A DNA stretch of 64,000 bases from Miscanthus floridulus (Eukaryota; Streptophyta; Magnoliopsida; Poales; Poaceae): contig NC_089581.1 in NCBI RefSeq assembly GCF_019320115.1, positions 65,825,310 through 65,889,309 of the forward strand, written 5' to 3'. The position numbers were made by a program, and so were the translations under genes. The notes under the pieces are model-generated. The model saw nothing but the letters and a program-made list of their open reading frames with translations, was not told where the DNA came from and did not search any database. Numbering within the stretch: the first letter of the stretch is position 1; each line of letters begins with the position of its first letter. Shown here piece after piece: positions 11,886 through 22,670 of the stretch.

Positions 11886-12980
11886 CGGTAGGGGAGGGGC
11901 AGCCAGCGACTCGGCAAGGGCGTGCCTTGGTGGGACACGGTTGGCGCGACTGGCGCAACCCACGGCCAGGCACTAGCCGACAGACACGCACGCTCGTGAC
12001 CGGCGTGGCTCGCGCGCCGTAGTGGCATCAATAGCAAGGCGACGGCGACACAACCACGTGCGCGCAGCGTCAAGGCTGGCCAGCGGTGCAGCGTAGCTGT
12101 AGGTGCGAAGCGTGGTGATGCGACAGTGGCGGCAGCAGCATCGCCGTGGCGTGGGCGCTGAGATAGCAGCAACACTAGCGGCAGCCACGGTGGCAGGGGC
12201 GGTCGGGAGTAGAGCGGACCGGCGGCCTAGCGGTGTGGCCGTCCAAGCCGCGACAAGGCCACGACGGCCACGGCTAGCCGGTGCATGGCCACGAGCGCGC
12301 GTACGGCACAACCGTGCGGCGACGCGGGTCGGCCACGCGTGGTGACCACACGCAAGGCGCCAGACAGCACAAAGTTGTGATGTGCACAAATTTTAAAGCG
12401 CTGATCACGACCAAACCGTTGCTCCTAAACCTAAACCGGCTTCACTACACTCAAGATGGCATATGGAACTACTAAATCGAATCATATCACTGCACCACTC
12501 TTTAACCCAATCTCTCCAAATAAATTGCTAAACATAGCAGTGTCTAGCTGTCCACAAGCTTATAATTTTTTGAGTTGAACTCTATTTCAAATTGCATTTC
12601 TAAGCTATTGAAAATATTACTAAGCAATATTATTTTTCAACAGCAAGCATTTCATTATCATCTACAAAGTTTGCACTTCCAACTTTATTTAAGTATCACA
12701 CACATGTTCTATAGTATTTTTGCTTAATAAAAATTAGTTTTAAACCCTACTTGATATGCATGAACTATCGAATAACTTTCGTCTACAATTTTTATTGATC
12801 ATTTTGAATTACAGAAATTGATCTACACACTTATTACATGCACTAACACATAAATATGATGCTCATGACATGTTTTAATAATTAATTTAGGGTTACATTA
12901 TTTAATTATTTATTCGCTCGGCAGTCATCATGAATTCAACACACACTGACACACAGCTACTAATCCCTCTCTATCCTAAA

Positions 12981-13204
12981 GATTCAGAACACTGCTTTCA
13001 CAAGGACTCAAGGAGTTGCTAATCATGTTCTACTGCTGCACATCCATGAATTTCCCTGTGCTTGAACAGAGCGAGGGCAGCGCGTCAACAGAATAACTGA
13101 TTCAGAACACTGCTTTCACAAGTTGTTAATCATGTTCTACTGCTGCACGTCCATGCATTTCCCTGTGCTTGAACAGAGCGAGGGCAGCGCGTAAACAGAA
13201 TAAT
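12981..13204. repeat. Tandem duplication, about 118 and 106 bp
   Basis: Two adjacent copies begin at 12,981 and 13,099 with GATTCAGAACACTGC and end with GCGAGGGCAGCGCGT-AACAGAATAA. The second lacks about 10 bases after CACAAG. The wider segment from 12,898 resembles 57,055-57,278. Confidence 0.85.
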
Positions 13205-13215
13205 AATAACTAGTA

Positions 13216-13712
13216 CTCCCTGTGTCTACGTAGGAATGCAAATTTTTTTCGAGAAGTCAAAAATTTAAACTTTGACTCAAGTTATATAAAAAATAATAAC
13301 ATTTTTTATACAAAACGAACTGAAGGATTAGCTACAAGCAATCCTGCGACGGTACGAGGAGGGCGACGACGGTGACCCATCCCGGGGACTAGTCCGCCCC
13401 TTGCCGGACCTCACGGAAACGAAAACCGTACAACTGATTTGGAGTTCGCCTTGGATATGGAACAGGCATGGACTGGGCTTGAATGGGCTAGGCCCTTGCG
13501 AAACCTTGTAAAAATAATCAGAAAAAAATATTTAACTATTTAGATGGGCTGCTTTGAGATCATGTAAATTTTAGAAAGAGGAGTATTGGAGCACTTCTCT
13601 AAAATTTTTTAGAGACATAAGTGCTAACATTATTTACTATAAGTTTAGTTAAATTTGAGCTAATTTGATCAGCGCGGATCCCATAGTTGCATTGTTTTAT
13701 GGACAGAGGGAG
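13216..13712. mobile_element. Stowaway-like MITE
   Basis: The left end reads CTCCCTGTGTCTACG and the right end GGACAGAGGGAG, an inverted terminal pair of the Stowaway CTCCCTCCGT type, flanked by TA on both sides (13,214-13,215 and 13,713-13,714). At 497 bp it is long for the class, and 13,320-13,690 may hold foreign sequence. The paralogous segment near 57.2 kb has the same flanks without the element. Non-autonomous, no protein. Confidence 0.7.
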
Positions 13713-13714
13713 TA

Positions 13715-14627
13715 TGAGGTGCGTGCGCTAAATAGGGAAGCACTGCATGTCTCCCGGGGGCAAACACTTTCCAAAATGTGCAGTGTTCGTTTCGGACACC
13801 TCCAAATGCTCACATCCACCAAAATCAGCTCCAATCTAATTTTTTCTGCCCAACACCCCTTCTTCGTGCGATCTAGATCCACCAGAAATCCATATTTGAG
13901 AACCAGATCCATAGATTTTATGGGGCACCACAAGGGGTGCTCTAAAAACATTGCATCTATACCTCCTCATGGAGTTAGGTGGTAGTTACCCACCGATGCC
14001 ATCAATTGCATAGAAAAACAGTTCGCTCTTATTTTCTCCCATCTGTCTTCCCCACGTGATTGATAGAGACGTGCCGGCCCCTGCCGCGCTGCCCTGTCGT
14101 GCCCGTGGCCGCGCCCCCCACCATGCCCATGGCCCCTGTCTTTGAGGCCGATCGCCGGCTAGCCCCACCCACTCGCGCCCTCGACTGTGCCGGCCCTTTG
14201 CCGTGCGTGTTAAAGGTGCCACGACGGCCATGTCCTGTGCCCGCCAAGGAGTTTCGACGGCCTCCTCACAGTCGCCTACGCGTGTCTTCCCCACAGCCAC
14301 CGTGCCCTTCCCCACTCTGCCTTGCCATCGCCGTGCGGGAGCTTCGGCTTGGCCCCTCCCAGCGCTGCGCCCTAGCAGGGACCGGCCTAGTGCCGCCCGC
14401 TGCTGTGTCCTGGTCTCGCTACCGGCCATCGCTCCGCTCCTAGCCACTGTGTCCCTGGTCATCGTGAGCCTAACTGCCCCACGAGCACGCCCCTAGCCAT
14501 CTGCGAGAGAGAAAACAACAAGGAAGGAGATAGGAGACTGATGCGTGGGCCCAAGATGGCAGTGAGAAAAAGGAGAGGAAGAAAATCTCCAACTCATGGG
14601 CTGCAATTGGATGGCTGTTGGGCCAAC
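13715..14627. other. Unassigned segment, GC-rich in its right half
   Basis: The first 80 bases resemble 57,213-57,278. Positions 14,050-14,500 are GC-rich with open frames on both strands, which is typical of composition rather than coding. I see no recognisable domain, and no start or splice context favours any frame. Confidence 0.5.
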
Positions 14628-14632
14628 CCAAC
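14628..14632. other. Target-site duplication CCAAC (left)
   Basis: CCAAC directly before the Sirevirus LTR start, repeated at 42,162-42,166 after its end. The 5-bp duplication joins two LTRs 27.5 kb apart into one insertion. Confidence 0.9.
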
Positions 14633-15059
14633 TGAAAGCATCTAGACCCCTAGTTGGGTTTCGGTGATTAATGACAATACGAGATTACTATGACTAACGT
14701 GTGTTTTGCAGATACAATTAAGTTAGGTCACGGTAATGGCAATTGATTGGGCAATCATGATTGTCATGCCTCTACGATGGAAATCGTTTCGGTTTTCAAA
14801 GGATGGACGACAAAGTTAAGGATGGACTAGTTCTAAGTGTCGTTTGGTGTTGAAGAGACACTTAGAGTAGTTTAGGACTTTGTTTTTCCTTTGGTCGTAC
14901 TATTAAGGGGGTATGGACGGGTAGCTTGACCTATGTGAGTCTAGTGGGTTAGGTGTAATGCACACTTGTCAAATCTAGCACTAGGTAGCTCTTAAAAAGC
15001 CCTTAGATCAATTGGAGCGAACTTCAGTCACATATGATTGCGAGTAGGAAGTGAATGGA

Positions 15060-15460
15060 GGGTCAAATGCTGACCGGACGCTGGTTCCGGTGTGACCAGA
15101 CACTGGCGCAGAGTTCGGTCAGTTCATTTGATCAAGCTGAAGTCGTTTGGATGCGACCAGACGCTGAGAGGTGAGTGACCGGACGCTGGGTGCCAGTGTC
15201 CGGTCGACTCCAGTAAGGATCTAGAGAGGGAAAATCCTGATCGGACGCGTCTTGTCAGTGCGGACTGGACACTGGTCAGGTTTCAGCTACTGATCGAATG
15301 CTGAGAAGCAAAGTGACCGAACGCTGCGTTCCAGCGTACAGTCAACATCAGTAAGGTTCCAGAAGGCAGTTTTTGTGACCGGACGCTGGTCAGAGTCCAG
15401 TCACAACTTAACTGCTCGGTGGCGGGGAGAACTGACCGGAGCATCCGGTCACCCTGCAGA
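15060..15460. repeat. Palindromic CCGGACGCTG / CCGGTCA motif cluster (5' LTR)
   Basis: About ten variants of GACCGGACGCTGG and its partner TCCGGTCA occur in 400 bases. Since TGACCGGA and TCCGGTCA are mutual complements, the array can pair with itself in many ways. Repeated palindromes in the U3 region are known from Sirevirus LTRs. Confidence 0.75.
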
Positions 15461-15740
15461 GGCACATAACGGTTCGTTTTGAATGAGGGGTTATAAATAC
15501 TTCCTCTATTCACTCAAGGGATTACTTTTTCTCATTCCAACAGCTGAGAAACACCCTTGAGAGTGTCAAAAAGAGCAAGGTCCTAGTGAGGTGGTTGAGA
15601 TTTAAGAATCCAAGAGTGAGATCTAATTAGTGAAAGCAAGAGTAGCAAAGTGTCCATCCACCCTTCTCATTAGGCTTATCGTGGTCAAGTGAGAGTTCAT
15701 TCTTGTTACTCTTGGTGATCACCATCACCTAAATGGCTTG

Positions 15741-15745
15741 GTGGT
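15741..15745. other. Target-site duplication GTGGT (left)
   Basis: GTGGT before the solo LTR, repeated at 19,345-19,349. The 3' LTR of the host element shows the empty site, GCTTGGTGGTGATTGG. Confidence 0.9.
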
Positions 15746-18700
15746 TGTAACACCCCGGGTGTTTAAATACTAAAACCTGACATGTCATCATACGCATTGC
15801 AAAGCATTTGGCAATTGGTGAAAAAACTTTGAGATGCATACACTAAAACAAGTTTATATTTATGTGGTATGTGTTGAATTGTATGGTTTGACTCAAGTTC
15901 AAAGTTTGCTTGGATTTTAAATTTTCGAGAAAAACCCTGATTTTCAGCATTTAAATCCTACCCTGAAAATCCATTTCAAAATCTAAGCATATTTTGGGGT
16001 TGAGCCCAAAAACAAAAGTGTAGAGCTTGACAAGTTATACAAAGTTTGTGTTTGGAGTTTTCAAAGTTGTTATGAAAAATTTGGAGTAATTCGAAAAGGC
16101 GTAATTCGTTAAATTTCCCCTATTCGAATTCAAAAGTTCATTTCAAAATCTAGACCGAATTTGGGGTGGTTATAAAAGGAAAGTTGTAGAACTTTTGATT
16201 TTGAACAACTTTTATTTTTGGAGATTTTTGAGTTGTTATACAAATTTGGGAGTAATTTGGATTTCAAACTGGATGGCAATTCTGTAATATTGATGAACAG
16301 TGTTCGCCGCTCTTGCTACATGGCCGGCGACCTTCTTCGGCGTTCCAGGCGCGTCGTGGCCGTCCTTGGCGTCGTGCTGGCGTGGAAACGGCTCCGTCGT
16401 GGCTTCCTTGAGCTTCTGAGCTGCGCTATAAGTATCGAAACGTCGCTGTCGTCGTTTTTCTTCTTCCTCTGTTTTCACCGCCGCCGCCGTTGTCATCGCT
16501 CCGGTGAGCTCGCATCGTCTCCCTAGCACCGTTGCCGTCTCAGTAAAGGCCGTTCCAGTTCTGTCTTTCTCTTGCGCATCCACCCAGCCAACTGTGGTCG
16601 ACTGATTTCACCGAGAATCCGTTGTCCACGTCCTTCTTCCTCGCGGCCGGCAACTTCACCACCGCGGGCGTGTCGTCGTGGCCAGGGCTCTCCGGTGAGC
16701 CGTTGCCCGTGATCAGTGTACCTACGGCTTCATCTTGATGCTATAGTACTTAATCCGTTGTTGTTTACTCGTTTTGATCACTGCAGTCGCCGGTTCTCCA
16801 TCACCGACGACCCTTGCTCCGCTGTGATCACCGTGGTCGTCGTCACGCCTCTCTGTTGCTCCTCCGGCCTTGTGCTCTACTCAGTCGCGTTTGGGGTGAG
16901 CTACTGATGCTTCCTAGGCAATCTATTTAAGCTTTACAGGTCTCACGTCGCCGGCGTAGCGCTGCCATGCTACCCCGTCCGCCATGGCCGGCGTAGTGCT
17001 TGGTCTAGTCCGTAGCTAGTCCAGCTTATGCCCTAGATCCATGCGCCTAGTCGAGGGGAGTGTTTTGGTGCTTTGGTCGTCGCCGTTGGTCTCGCCGTCG
17101 TCGAGATATCGCCGGTCAGCGCCGTCATTGCCGTGGTCAGCGCACGAGGTTAGAGATGACAGGTGGGGTCAAGGTGTCAGTGACTCAACGTTCAAATGGA
17201 TTTTTCTATTTTTAGATTTGAATGAATAGTGTCTATTTTTGTTATTTTTGTGTAGATTTATTTAGAGCTCCAAAAATTATGAAAATTTTTGTGTGACTTC
17301 CCTATGATGTATGTTATTTAAGAAAAATATGAAATAATGTTTTTCAGTACTTTTTGAATGTGATAAAAATTGCTCAATTTATTAATAAATGGATTTCCAT
17401 GATTTTTATAGCCTTATTTAATTGTCCAAAAATTATGAAATTTGTTTTGCCACTTACTTATCATGTAATGAACATTTACTAAAATTTTGAGCTCAATTAG
17501 AATAAGTTGATTTATTTCATAATTTTGAATTAAATAATTAATTCATAAAAGCAAATAGTAACCTTTAATGATTTAGGTTTTGTTTGAAATTTTGGATTGA
17601 GTGATGACCTTGGGTCATTCGTTGATAATGATCCTTGACAATTGATGTATGTGTTACAAAAAAGATTTAGTTTGTTTGACTTGCAACTGTACCGCGAAGG
17701 AAAGTTGTATTCAAATTGTTAATTTTTGCATCCATCATCGAGCATCATGTTTCGTATTCCGCATCATGTTAAACATGGCATTGTTATTATGTGTAGTGAA
17801 CGAAGGTGAACACGTGGTAGTTAATCAAGTTGTTGAGGAGGTTTATCCATCTGTTGAGGTTGGATCGAATACTTGTGAAACGTCGCAGGAACCGGACTTT
17901 TCCGTCAACGAAGGCAAGCCCCGGATGCATACAACCCTACCTTGTATTTTACAAATTGATTTCGCTTTTGCTTCTCTTTACTGCATTAAGTGATTAGGAG
18001 TCAAGTGAAAAACAAATTGGTGCATTACCAACCTTGTTATTCCATATTTACCATATTACCAGTTTCAAATTCGTATATGCCTAGTTTTGCTTAGCTATGC
18101 TTAGAACGCTGAAAGTCGGGTGATTACCTGTCACCTGCGAACTTTAAACGGAATTTTGGTTAACTTATGTTATCATGTGATATGGGAATGTGGAGTAATA
18201 AATCTAGACCGGGTGGACTCGGTGAGTGTGAGCCACAAGACTTGGAGGTCTTGTGAGCGGGTTCTTTCCGCCTATGTCGATTAAGGCACGTCCGTTGTTG
18301 AATTGCATGAGGTGAGAATTTGTAGTACTAACCACATACTCCGGTAAGCCTTTACTCAGCTATTCTATTATGAGAATGGCTACTCGCGCACTAGGAGTGG
18401 AGAGATGGCAGGAATAGCGTGTACCCACGTGGCAATGGGCTGGATTGGTGGAGTATTGTATTCTCGGGTGGTGCGGACCCATTCCTATTTTAGATGATCT
18501 GAGTGTAGGTTGGTATATGTAGGTCGGGGACCTGCATATGTCGTGTGGTCTGGAATTCCCAGCTGGGTTTTTAATCGGTTCGAATCGTCGTTGCTCCTCG
18601 GTTATGGAGACTCAACTCACTGTTCATCATCGTAGTATTAATAACTAGAACTCGAATAAGACTTGTGACGGTGTTGGATATGAAGTTTTATGATCTCAAC

Positions 18701-19344
18701 ATGGATCGTGTCAGCTTTGTATATGATTTTATGAAGTTTTCTATAAAAAGAATTTTGTTAAAGAGCTTTTACGCAAAAGAACTTTGATTATTGTTAAAGC
18801 TATACCTTGAATCCCTGAGCCTGCATTCCTAAATTTATCAGTTAATATTTCGGTTAAGTCTTGTTGAGTACTTTTGTACTCAGGGTTCGTTGACCCCTTG
18901 TTGCAGGTGAGGCTCATGAGCAGATCTGTTTTGGATCGTGCTGCATGACGGTTGTTCCTTGTGATGACGATGAGAAGTAAATGTGTGGCCCTTGGGCAGG
19001 GCAGTTTCATTGTGTGTTTTGTATTATATTATAATGCCACTCTACTACTACTACGGTTTGTAATAATTATCGAACTTAGGTTGTAAGGTTTGAAACAACT
19101 GGTTTGTAAACTAAGTTATCGTAAGACTTCCGCTGTTTTTACTCTGGTGTAGATATTTGAATAAATGTTGTAATACTGCAATGACTCTGTAACGTGATCC
19201 TGCTTGGAAATCGTGGATGATTCAGGGTTCCCCGAGGACACCCGATAGACTTCTTAAGTTACCAGGAACATATGCCTAGTTGTCAAAGGTTGTTGGACAG
19301 TGACAAGTGCATGTGGGTCCTATAATTTAGGAGGTTCTACCATA
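15746..19344 (+). mobile_element. Solo LTR, Tekay/Del-like chromovirus family
   Basis: A 3,599-bp insertion starts TGTAACACCCCGGGTG and ends GGTTCTACCATA, with GTGGT duplicated on both sides. The end corresponds to GGTTCTGCCACA of the LTR at 8,987-12,897, with G-to-A and C-to-T changes. The block around 18,850-18,912 (hairpin, CAGGGTT, TTGTTGCAG) is shared with that LTR. No gag-pol, PBS or second LTR is present, so it is a solo LTR left by recombination between the two LTRs of a full element. ORFs inside (16,218-17,993) are chance frames. Confidence 0.85.
18866..18881 (+). promoter_or_regulatory. Conserved LTR hairpin GAGTAC-TTTT-GTACTC
   Basis: Perfect 6-bp stem with a 4-base loop inside the solo LTR, in the same context as the hairpin at 9,308-9,324. 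The shared stem with different loops suggests an RNA or DNA structure kept by the family. Confidence 0.5.
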
Positions 19345-19814
19345 GTGGTGATTGGGAGCTTGGTGATCATCCGGCGGAGCTTGTGGATAACCCAACTCAA
19401 GTTGTGAGCGGTTGTGGGTGATTCACCGCGATGGAGTGTCGAAGAATCAACCCGTAGAGAGCACTTGATCCTTGCGCGGATCAAGGGGGAGCTACACCCT
19501 TGGGCTGGTGCTCCAACAAGAACTAGTGGGGAGTGGTGACTCTCCGATACCTCAGTAAAACATCGTCGCGTTCCTCCTTCTCTCTTTACTTTGAGCATTT
19601 ACTTTGAGCAATTCAATTCTTGTCTTTACATTCATAGAATTATCATGCTAGAGTAGGATTGGAACATAGGTTGCTAAACTTTTATGCAATAGAACAATAG
19701 AACCACTTTCTAGGCACAAGGGGTAAAGTAGGCTAACCGTAGGGTTTAATTATTGTAAAAAATTCTAGAATTAACCCAATTCGCCCCTCTCTTGGGCATC
19801 TTGATCCTTTCAAT

Positions 19815-19826
19815 TGGTATCGGAGC
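19815..19826 (+). promoter_or_regulatory. Primer binding site of the Sirevirus
   Basis: TGGTATCGGAGC follows the 5' LTR end (CTTTCA) after two bases. It is close to the initiator tRNA-Met complement used by Copia elements. Confidence 0.88.
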
Positions 19827-19931
19827 CTTGTGCTCACGTATTTAGGCTTAACCGCCTAAAGAAAGATATCTCACGGGGATGGACCTCCTCCTATCTTTGA
19901 GGGGGATGATTTTCTTTATTGGAAAATCCAC

Positions 19932-22256
19932 ATGGAGGCGTATTTAGAAGCTCTAGATGTTAGAATACTTAGAGCCGCCTCACAAGGATTCCCAAAACCT
20001 CGGGATCCCACACACCTTCAAGGCGATGAAGTGAACTATGAGAAATGGAATGCAAAGGCTCGAAACACCATCTTTAGAGGCCTTTGCAAATATGTGTTTA
20101 ACCAGGTGAGGAACAACAAGGACGCCCATGCACTATGGTCGAATATGTGTGCGCTCCATGAGGGAACTAAGAGCGAGCGTGAGGAACACTATCATCTTGT
20201 TATAAAAAAACTTAATTCTTTTGAGATGCTTCCTAAAGAGAGTGCTAATGAAATATACTCACGCTTGAATGTTCTTGTAGAGGAAGTCAATGGGCTTGGA
20301 CTTACTCAAATGCAACCATCCGATGTTGTGAGAAAAATTTTGAGTGTCCTCCCCATTGATAAATATGGGCATATTGTGACCGTGCTCCATTAAGGTGATC
20401 TTTCCACCGCTACACCAACTCAAATTTTGGGAAAGATCAATGCTCATGACATGTACATGCACATCACACTACAAGATGGCTCATCCTCTACCAAGAAGAA
20501 AGACAAAGACTTAGCATTCAAGGCTAGCCAAGAGAAGGGGAAAGGAAGAATTGAGTATGAGAGCTCAAGTGATGATGAAGTTGATGATGCAAGTCTTGCT
20601 CTCATGGTGAGAAGAACCACCAAGATGCTAAAGAAGCTCAACAAGAGTGGCATCAAGTTCGATGGCAAGAAAAAGAAGTTCTTCACTAGCTCTAGAAGGA
20701 AGCCAATCTCTAAGATGGATTGCTACAATTGTGGAGAACTTGGTCATCTAGCACACCAATGCACAAAGCCCAAGAAAGACAAGTACAAGAGTAAGAACAA
20801 GGGCAAGAAAGATGACTCAAGTGATGAAGATGAAAAGAAGAAGAACAAGCCATACAAGAAGAAAGATGGCAAGAAGAAGAAAAATGGGAAGGCATACATC
20901 GTTGGTGACTGGCTCACGGACATTGATTCATCAAGTTGCTCATCCGATGATGATAGTGATAATGAGAAGGTGGTCGCCATTGTGATTGATTCTTCATCAT
21001 CTTCACCGACACCACTGCCATCATCCTCTACACACCTATGCCTTATGGCCAAGGGTGAACAAAAGGTATCAAATGATGACGATAGTAGTGGTGATGAACA
21101 TGCTAATGATGATGATAGTGATAGTGATAGTGATGATGATGAATATGAAACACCTTCATACGATGATCTTGTTAAATTGCTAAATCAATATACTAGGATC
21201 ATTAGAAAGACTAGAGCTAAGAATGACAAGCTAGAAGCTAAGAATGATTCTCTTTTAGCTAAATGTGATATAGCCAAAAAGGCTAGTGTTGAGCTTAGAG
21301 AAGCAAATAAAGCTACGTCATCCAAACTCAAGGAGCTCAAATATTCTAAGAAAGAGCTTAAAGGTAAACATGATAAACTTGAGCGGATGCATAAAGAGCT
21401 CATCACTAGCCACAATATGCTAAAAGAAGAATATACAACTCTCAAGATAAATCATGATAATCTTGTTATTGCTCAAGAATTTTTATCCAATGAGCCACAT
21501 GATGCTACTAACGATGTTGTTAAGATTGATATAGCTACATCATGTGATGATTTAATTGTTGAGAGCATTGAGCAAGGATCTAGTGGCAAAGGCAAGCAAG
21601 TGGTTGAGTCCGATGACTATGATGAGTATATCAAGATCAAGAATGAAAATGAGAAGCTAAAGAAAGATCTTGAGAAGCTATCAACCACCAACACCATTGT
21701 GCTAGAAACTCTTGATCATGATGGTGTCTTGATTCTTGAGAATGAGAAGCTCAAAGAAGAGAACAAGAAACTCAAGGAAGAGAAAAATAATGATGCACTC
21801 AACGAAGAAAACAAGAAACTCAAGTTGGAGAAAGAACACCTCAAGATTGGATTGAGCAAGTTCACAAGAGGCAAGCATCTTCAAAGTGAGCTACTAATGA
21901 ACACCATCATGAAGATGGATAGAAGTGGCATTAGGTATTTGGCAAATCAAGAGAAGAAGGCTCAAGCTCAACAACAACAACACAAGTCAAAGCCAAAGCC
22001 AAAGAGGTGTTTTGAGTGTGGACAAGAAGGTCACTTTGCCCATGAGTGTCAAACTCCACCACCACAACCCTTGCTCAAGCATGCTAGACCCTTTGCTTTC
22101 AATGCTCATTACATGCTTAGAAAGGACTCTAGTGGAAAGATGAAAGTTATGTTCTTAGGACCTCCCAACAAGAATAGGCCTAAGAAAATTTGGGTAGCAA
22201 AGTCACTTGTTGAGAAAGTCAAGGGCCCTCAACAAGTTTGGGTTCCTAAAGCTTGA
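19932..22256 (+). pseudogene. Sirevirus gag, one in-frame stop
   Basis: One frame runs from about 19,866 to 22,256 apart from a TAA at 20,391-20,393. No ATG lies at the true start; the family block PPIFEGDDFLYWK (from about 19,884) precedes the first Met at 19,932. Two CCHC knuckles are seen: CYNCGELGHLAHQC (about 20,721-20,762) and CFECGQEGHFAHEC (about 22,009-22,050). Between them are acidic Ser/Asp tracts and a long Lys/Glu-rich coiled-coil region (about 21,200-21,860). The length and paired knuckles fit Sirevirus gag, which forms the particle and binds RNA. The early stop would leave only the first 150 residues. Confidence 0.88.
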
Positions 22257-22269
22257 TCTCTTGTATGTA

Positions 22270-22645
22270 GGTAAACTACAAGACCAGTGGAAGTCGTTGG
22301 ATAATTGATAGTGGTTGCACACAACATATGACCGGTGATCCTCGTATGTTTACCTCACTAGATGAAGAAGTAGATGGACAAGAAAGAATCACATTTGGAG
22401 ATAATTCAAACGGCAAAGTTAAAGGATTGGGCAAAGTGACAATATCAAATGATCATTCAATCTCAAATGTGCTATATGTTGCTTCATTAAGCTTCAACTT
22501 GCTATCCGTTGGACAATTGTGTGATCTTGGCTTTCAATTCCTATTTACCAAAAAGGAAGTGGTTGTATCCAAGAAAGATGATGATCAAGTGATATTCAAG
22601 GGATTTATATACAACAACCTATATCTAGTGGACTTCACCTCCTAA
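22270..22645 (+). pseudogene. Sirevirus protease
   Basis: The frame after gag carries WIIDSGCTQHMTGD, the Copia aspartic protease active site (DSG at about 22,306), then ITFGDNSNGKVKGLG and SNVLYVASLSFNLLSVGQLCD, the conserved protease tail. It ends with a TAA at 22,643-22,645, twenty bases before the Tat insertion. The gag-to-protease border at 22,254-22,300 has a gag stop and a frame change. Confidence 0.88.
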
Positions 22646-22665
22646 GATGCTAATTTGAAGACTTG

Positions 22666-22670
22666 CCTAT
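22666..22670. other. Target-site duplication CCTAT (left)
   Basis: CCTAT before the Tat LTR, repeated at 33,445-33,449. Removing one copy with the element brings the Sirevirus reading context back together. Confidence 0.92.

Larger units (their letters stand above)
1179..12897 (-). mobile_element. Ty3/gypsy chromovirus, Tekay/Del-like, degenerate
   Basis: Read on the minus strand the order is: 5' LTR (12,897-8,987), PBS, leader, gag, protease, RT, RNase H, integrase, chromodomain, PPT, 3' LTR (from 3,894). The LTR starts with TGTAAC and ends in CCACA, and the internal region is about 5.1 kb. A chromodomain at the end of integrase, long LTRs and a TGTAACACC start are features of the Tekay/Del clade of plant chromoviruses. 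The element is dead: each coding domain is split by stops and frameshifts. The left end is outside the window or rearranged, so its target duplication cannot be checked; the base after the right end begins TTATT. Confidence 0.85.
8987..12897 (-). repeat. 5' LTR of the Tekay-like element (3.9 kb)
   Basis: The LTR runs on the minus strand from TGTAACCC (12,897) to CTGCCACA (8,987), about 3,911 bases. The right end matches the LTR start at 3,894 over several hundred bases, and the left end abuts the PBS. It contains AT-rich flanks, a GC-rich section (about 11,000-12,370), a (GA)n run, a (TA)n run and a conserved hairpin at 9,308-9,324. The GC-rich section gives many long but meaningless reading frames. 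Confidence 0.9.
14633..19812 (+). repeat. 5' LTR of the Sirevirus, split by a solo LTR
   Basis: Parts 14,633-15,745 and 19,350-19,812 together match the 3' LTR at 40,535-42,161, giving about 1,576 bp without the insertion. The LTR begins TGAAAG and ends CTTTCA. Its middle (15,060-15,460) carries many GACCGGACGCTGG and TCCGGTCA motifs. TATA-like TATAAATACTTCC lies at about 15,492. Confidence 0.92.

Noticed and set aside
11589..12389. Several Ser/Leu- or Arg-rich frames
   Set aside because: They are products of the (GA)n run and GC-rich LTR sequence, inside an LTR.
13986..14462. 158-codon minus-strand frame, Gly/Arg-rich
   Set aside because: Open frames exist on both strands of the same GC-rich block; no domain, no supporting start or splice context.
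16218..17993. Several short plus-strand frames in the solo LTR
   Set aside because: No similarity to known proteins, and the whole block is bounded by a target duplication as a solo LTR.
20400..22256. Sirevirus gag second half as a separate host gene (zinc knuckle protein)
   Set aside because: Same frame as the first gag part across a single stop, between a PBS and a protease, so it is gag.
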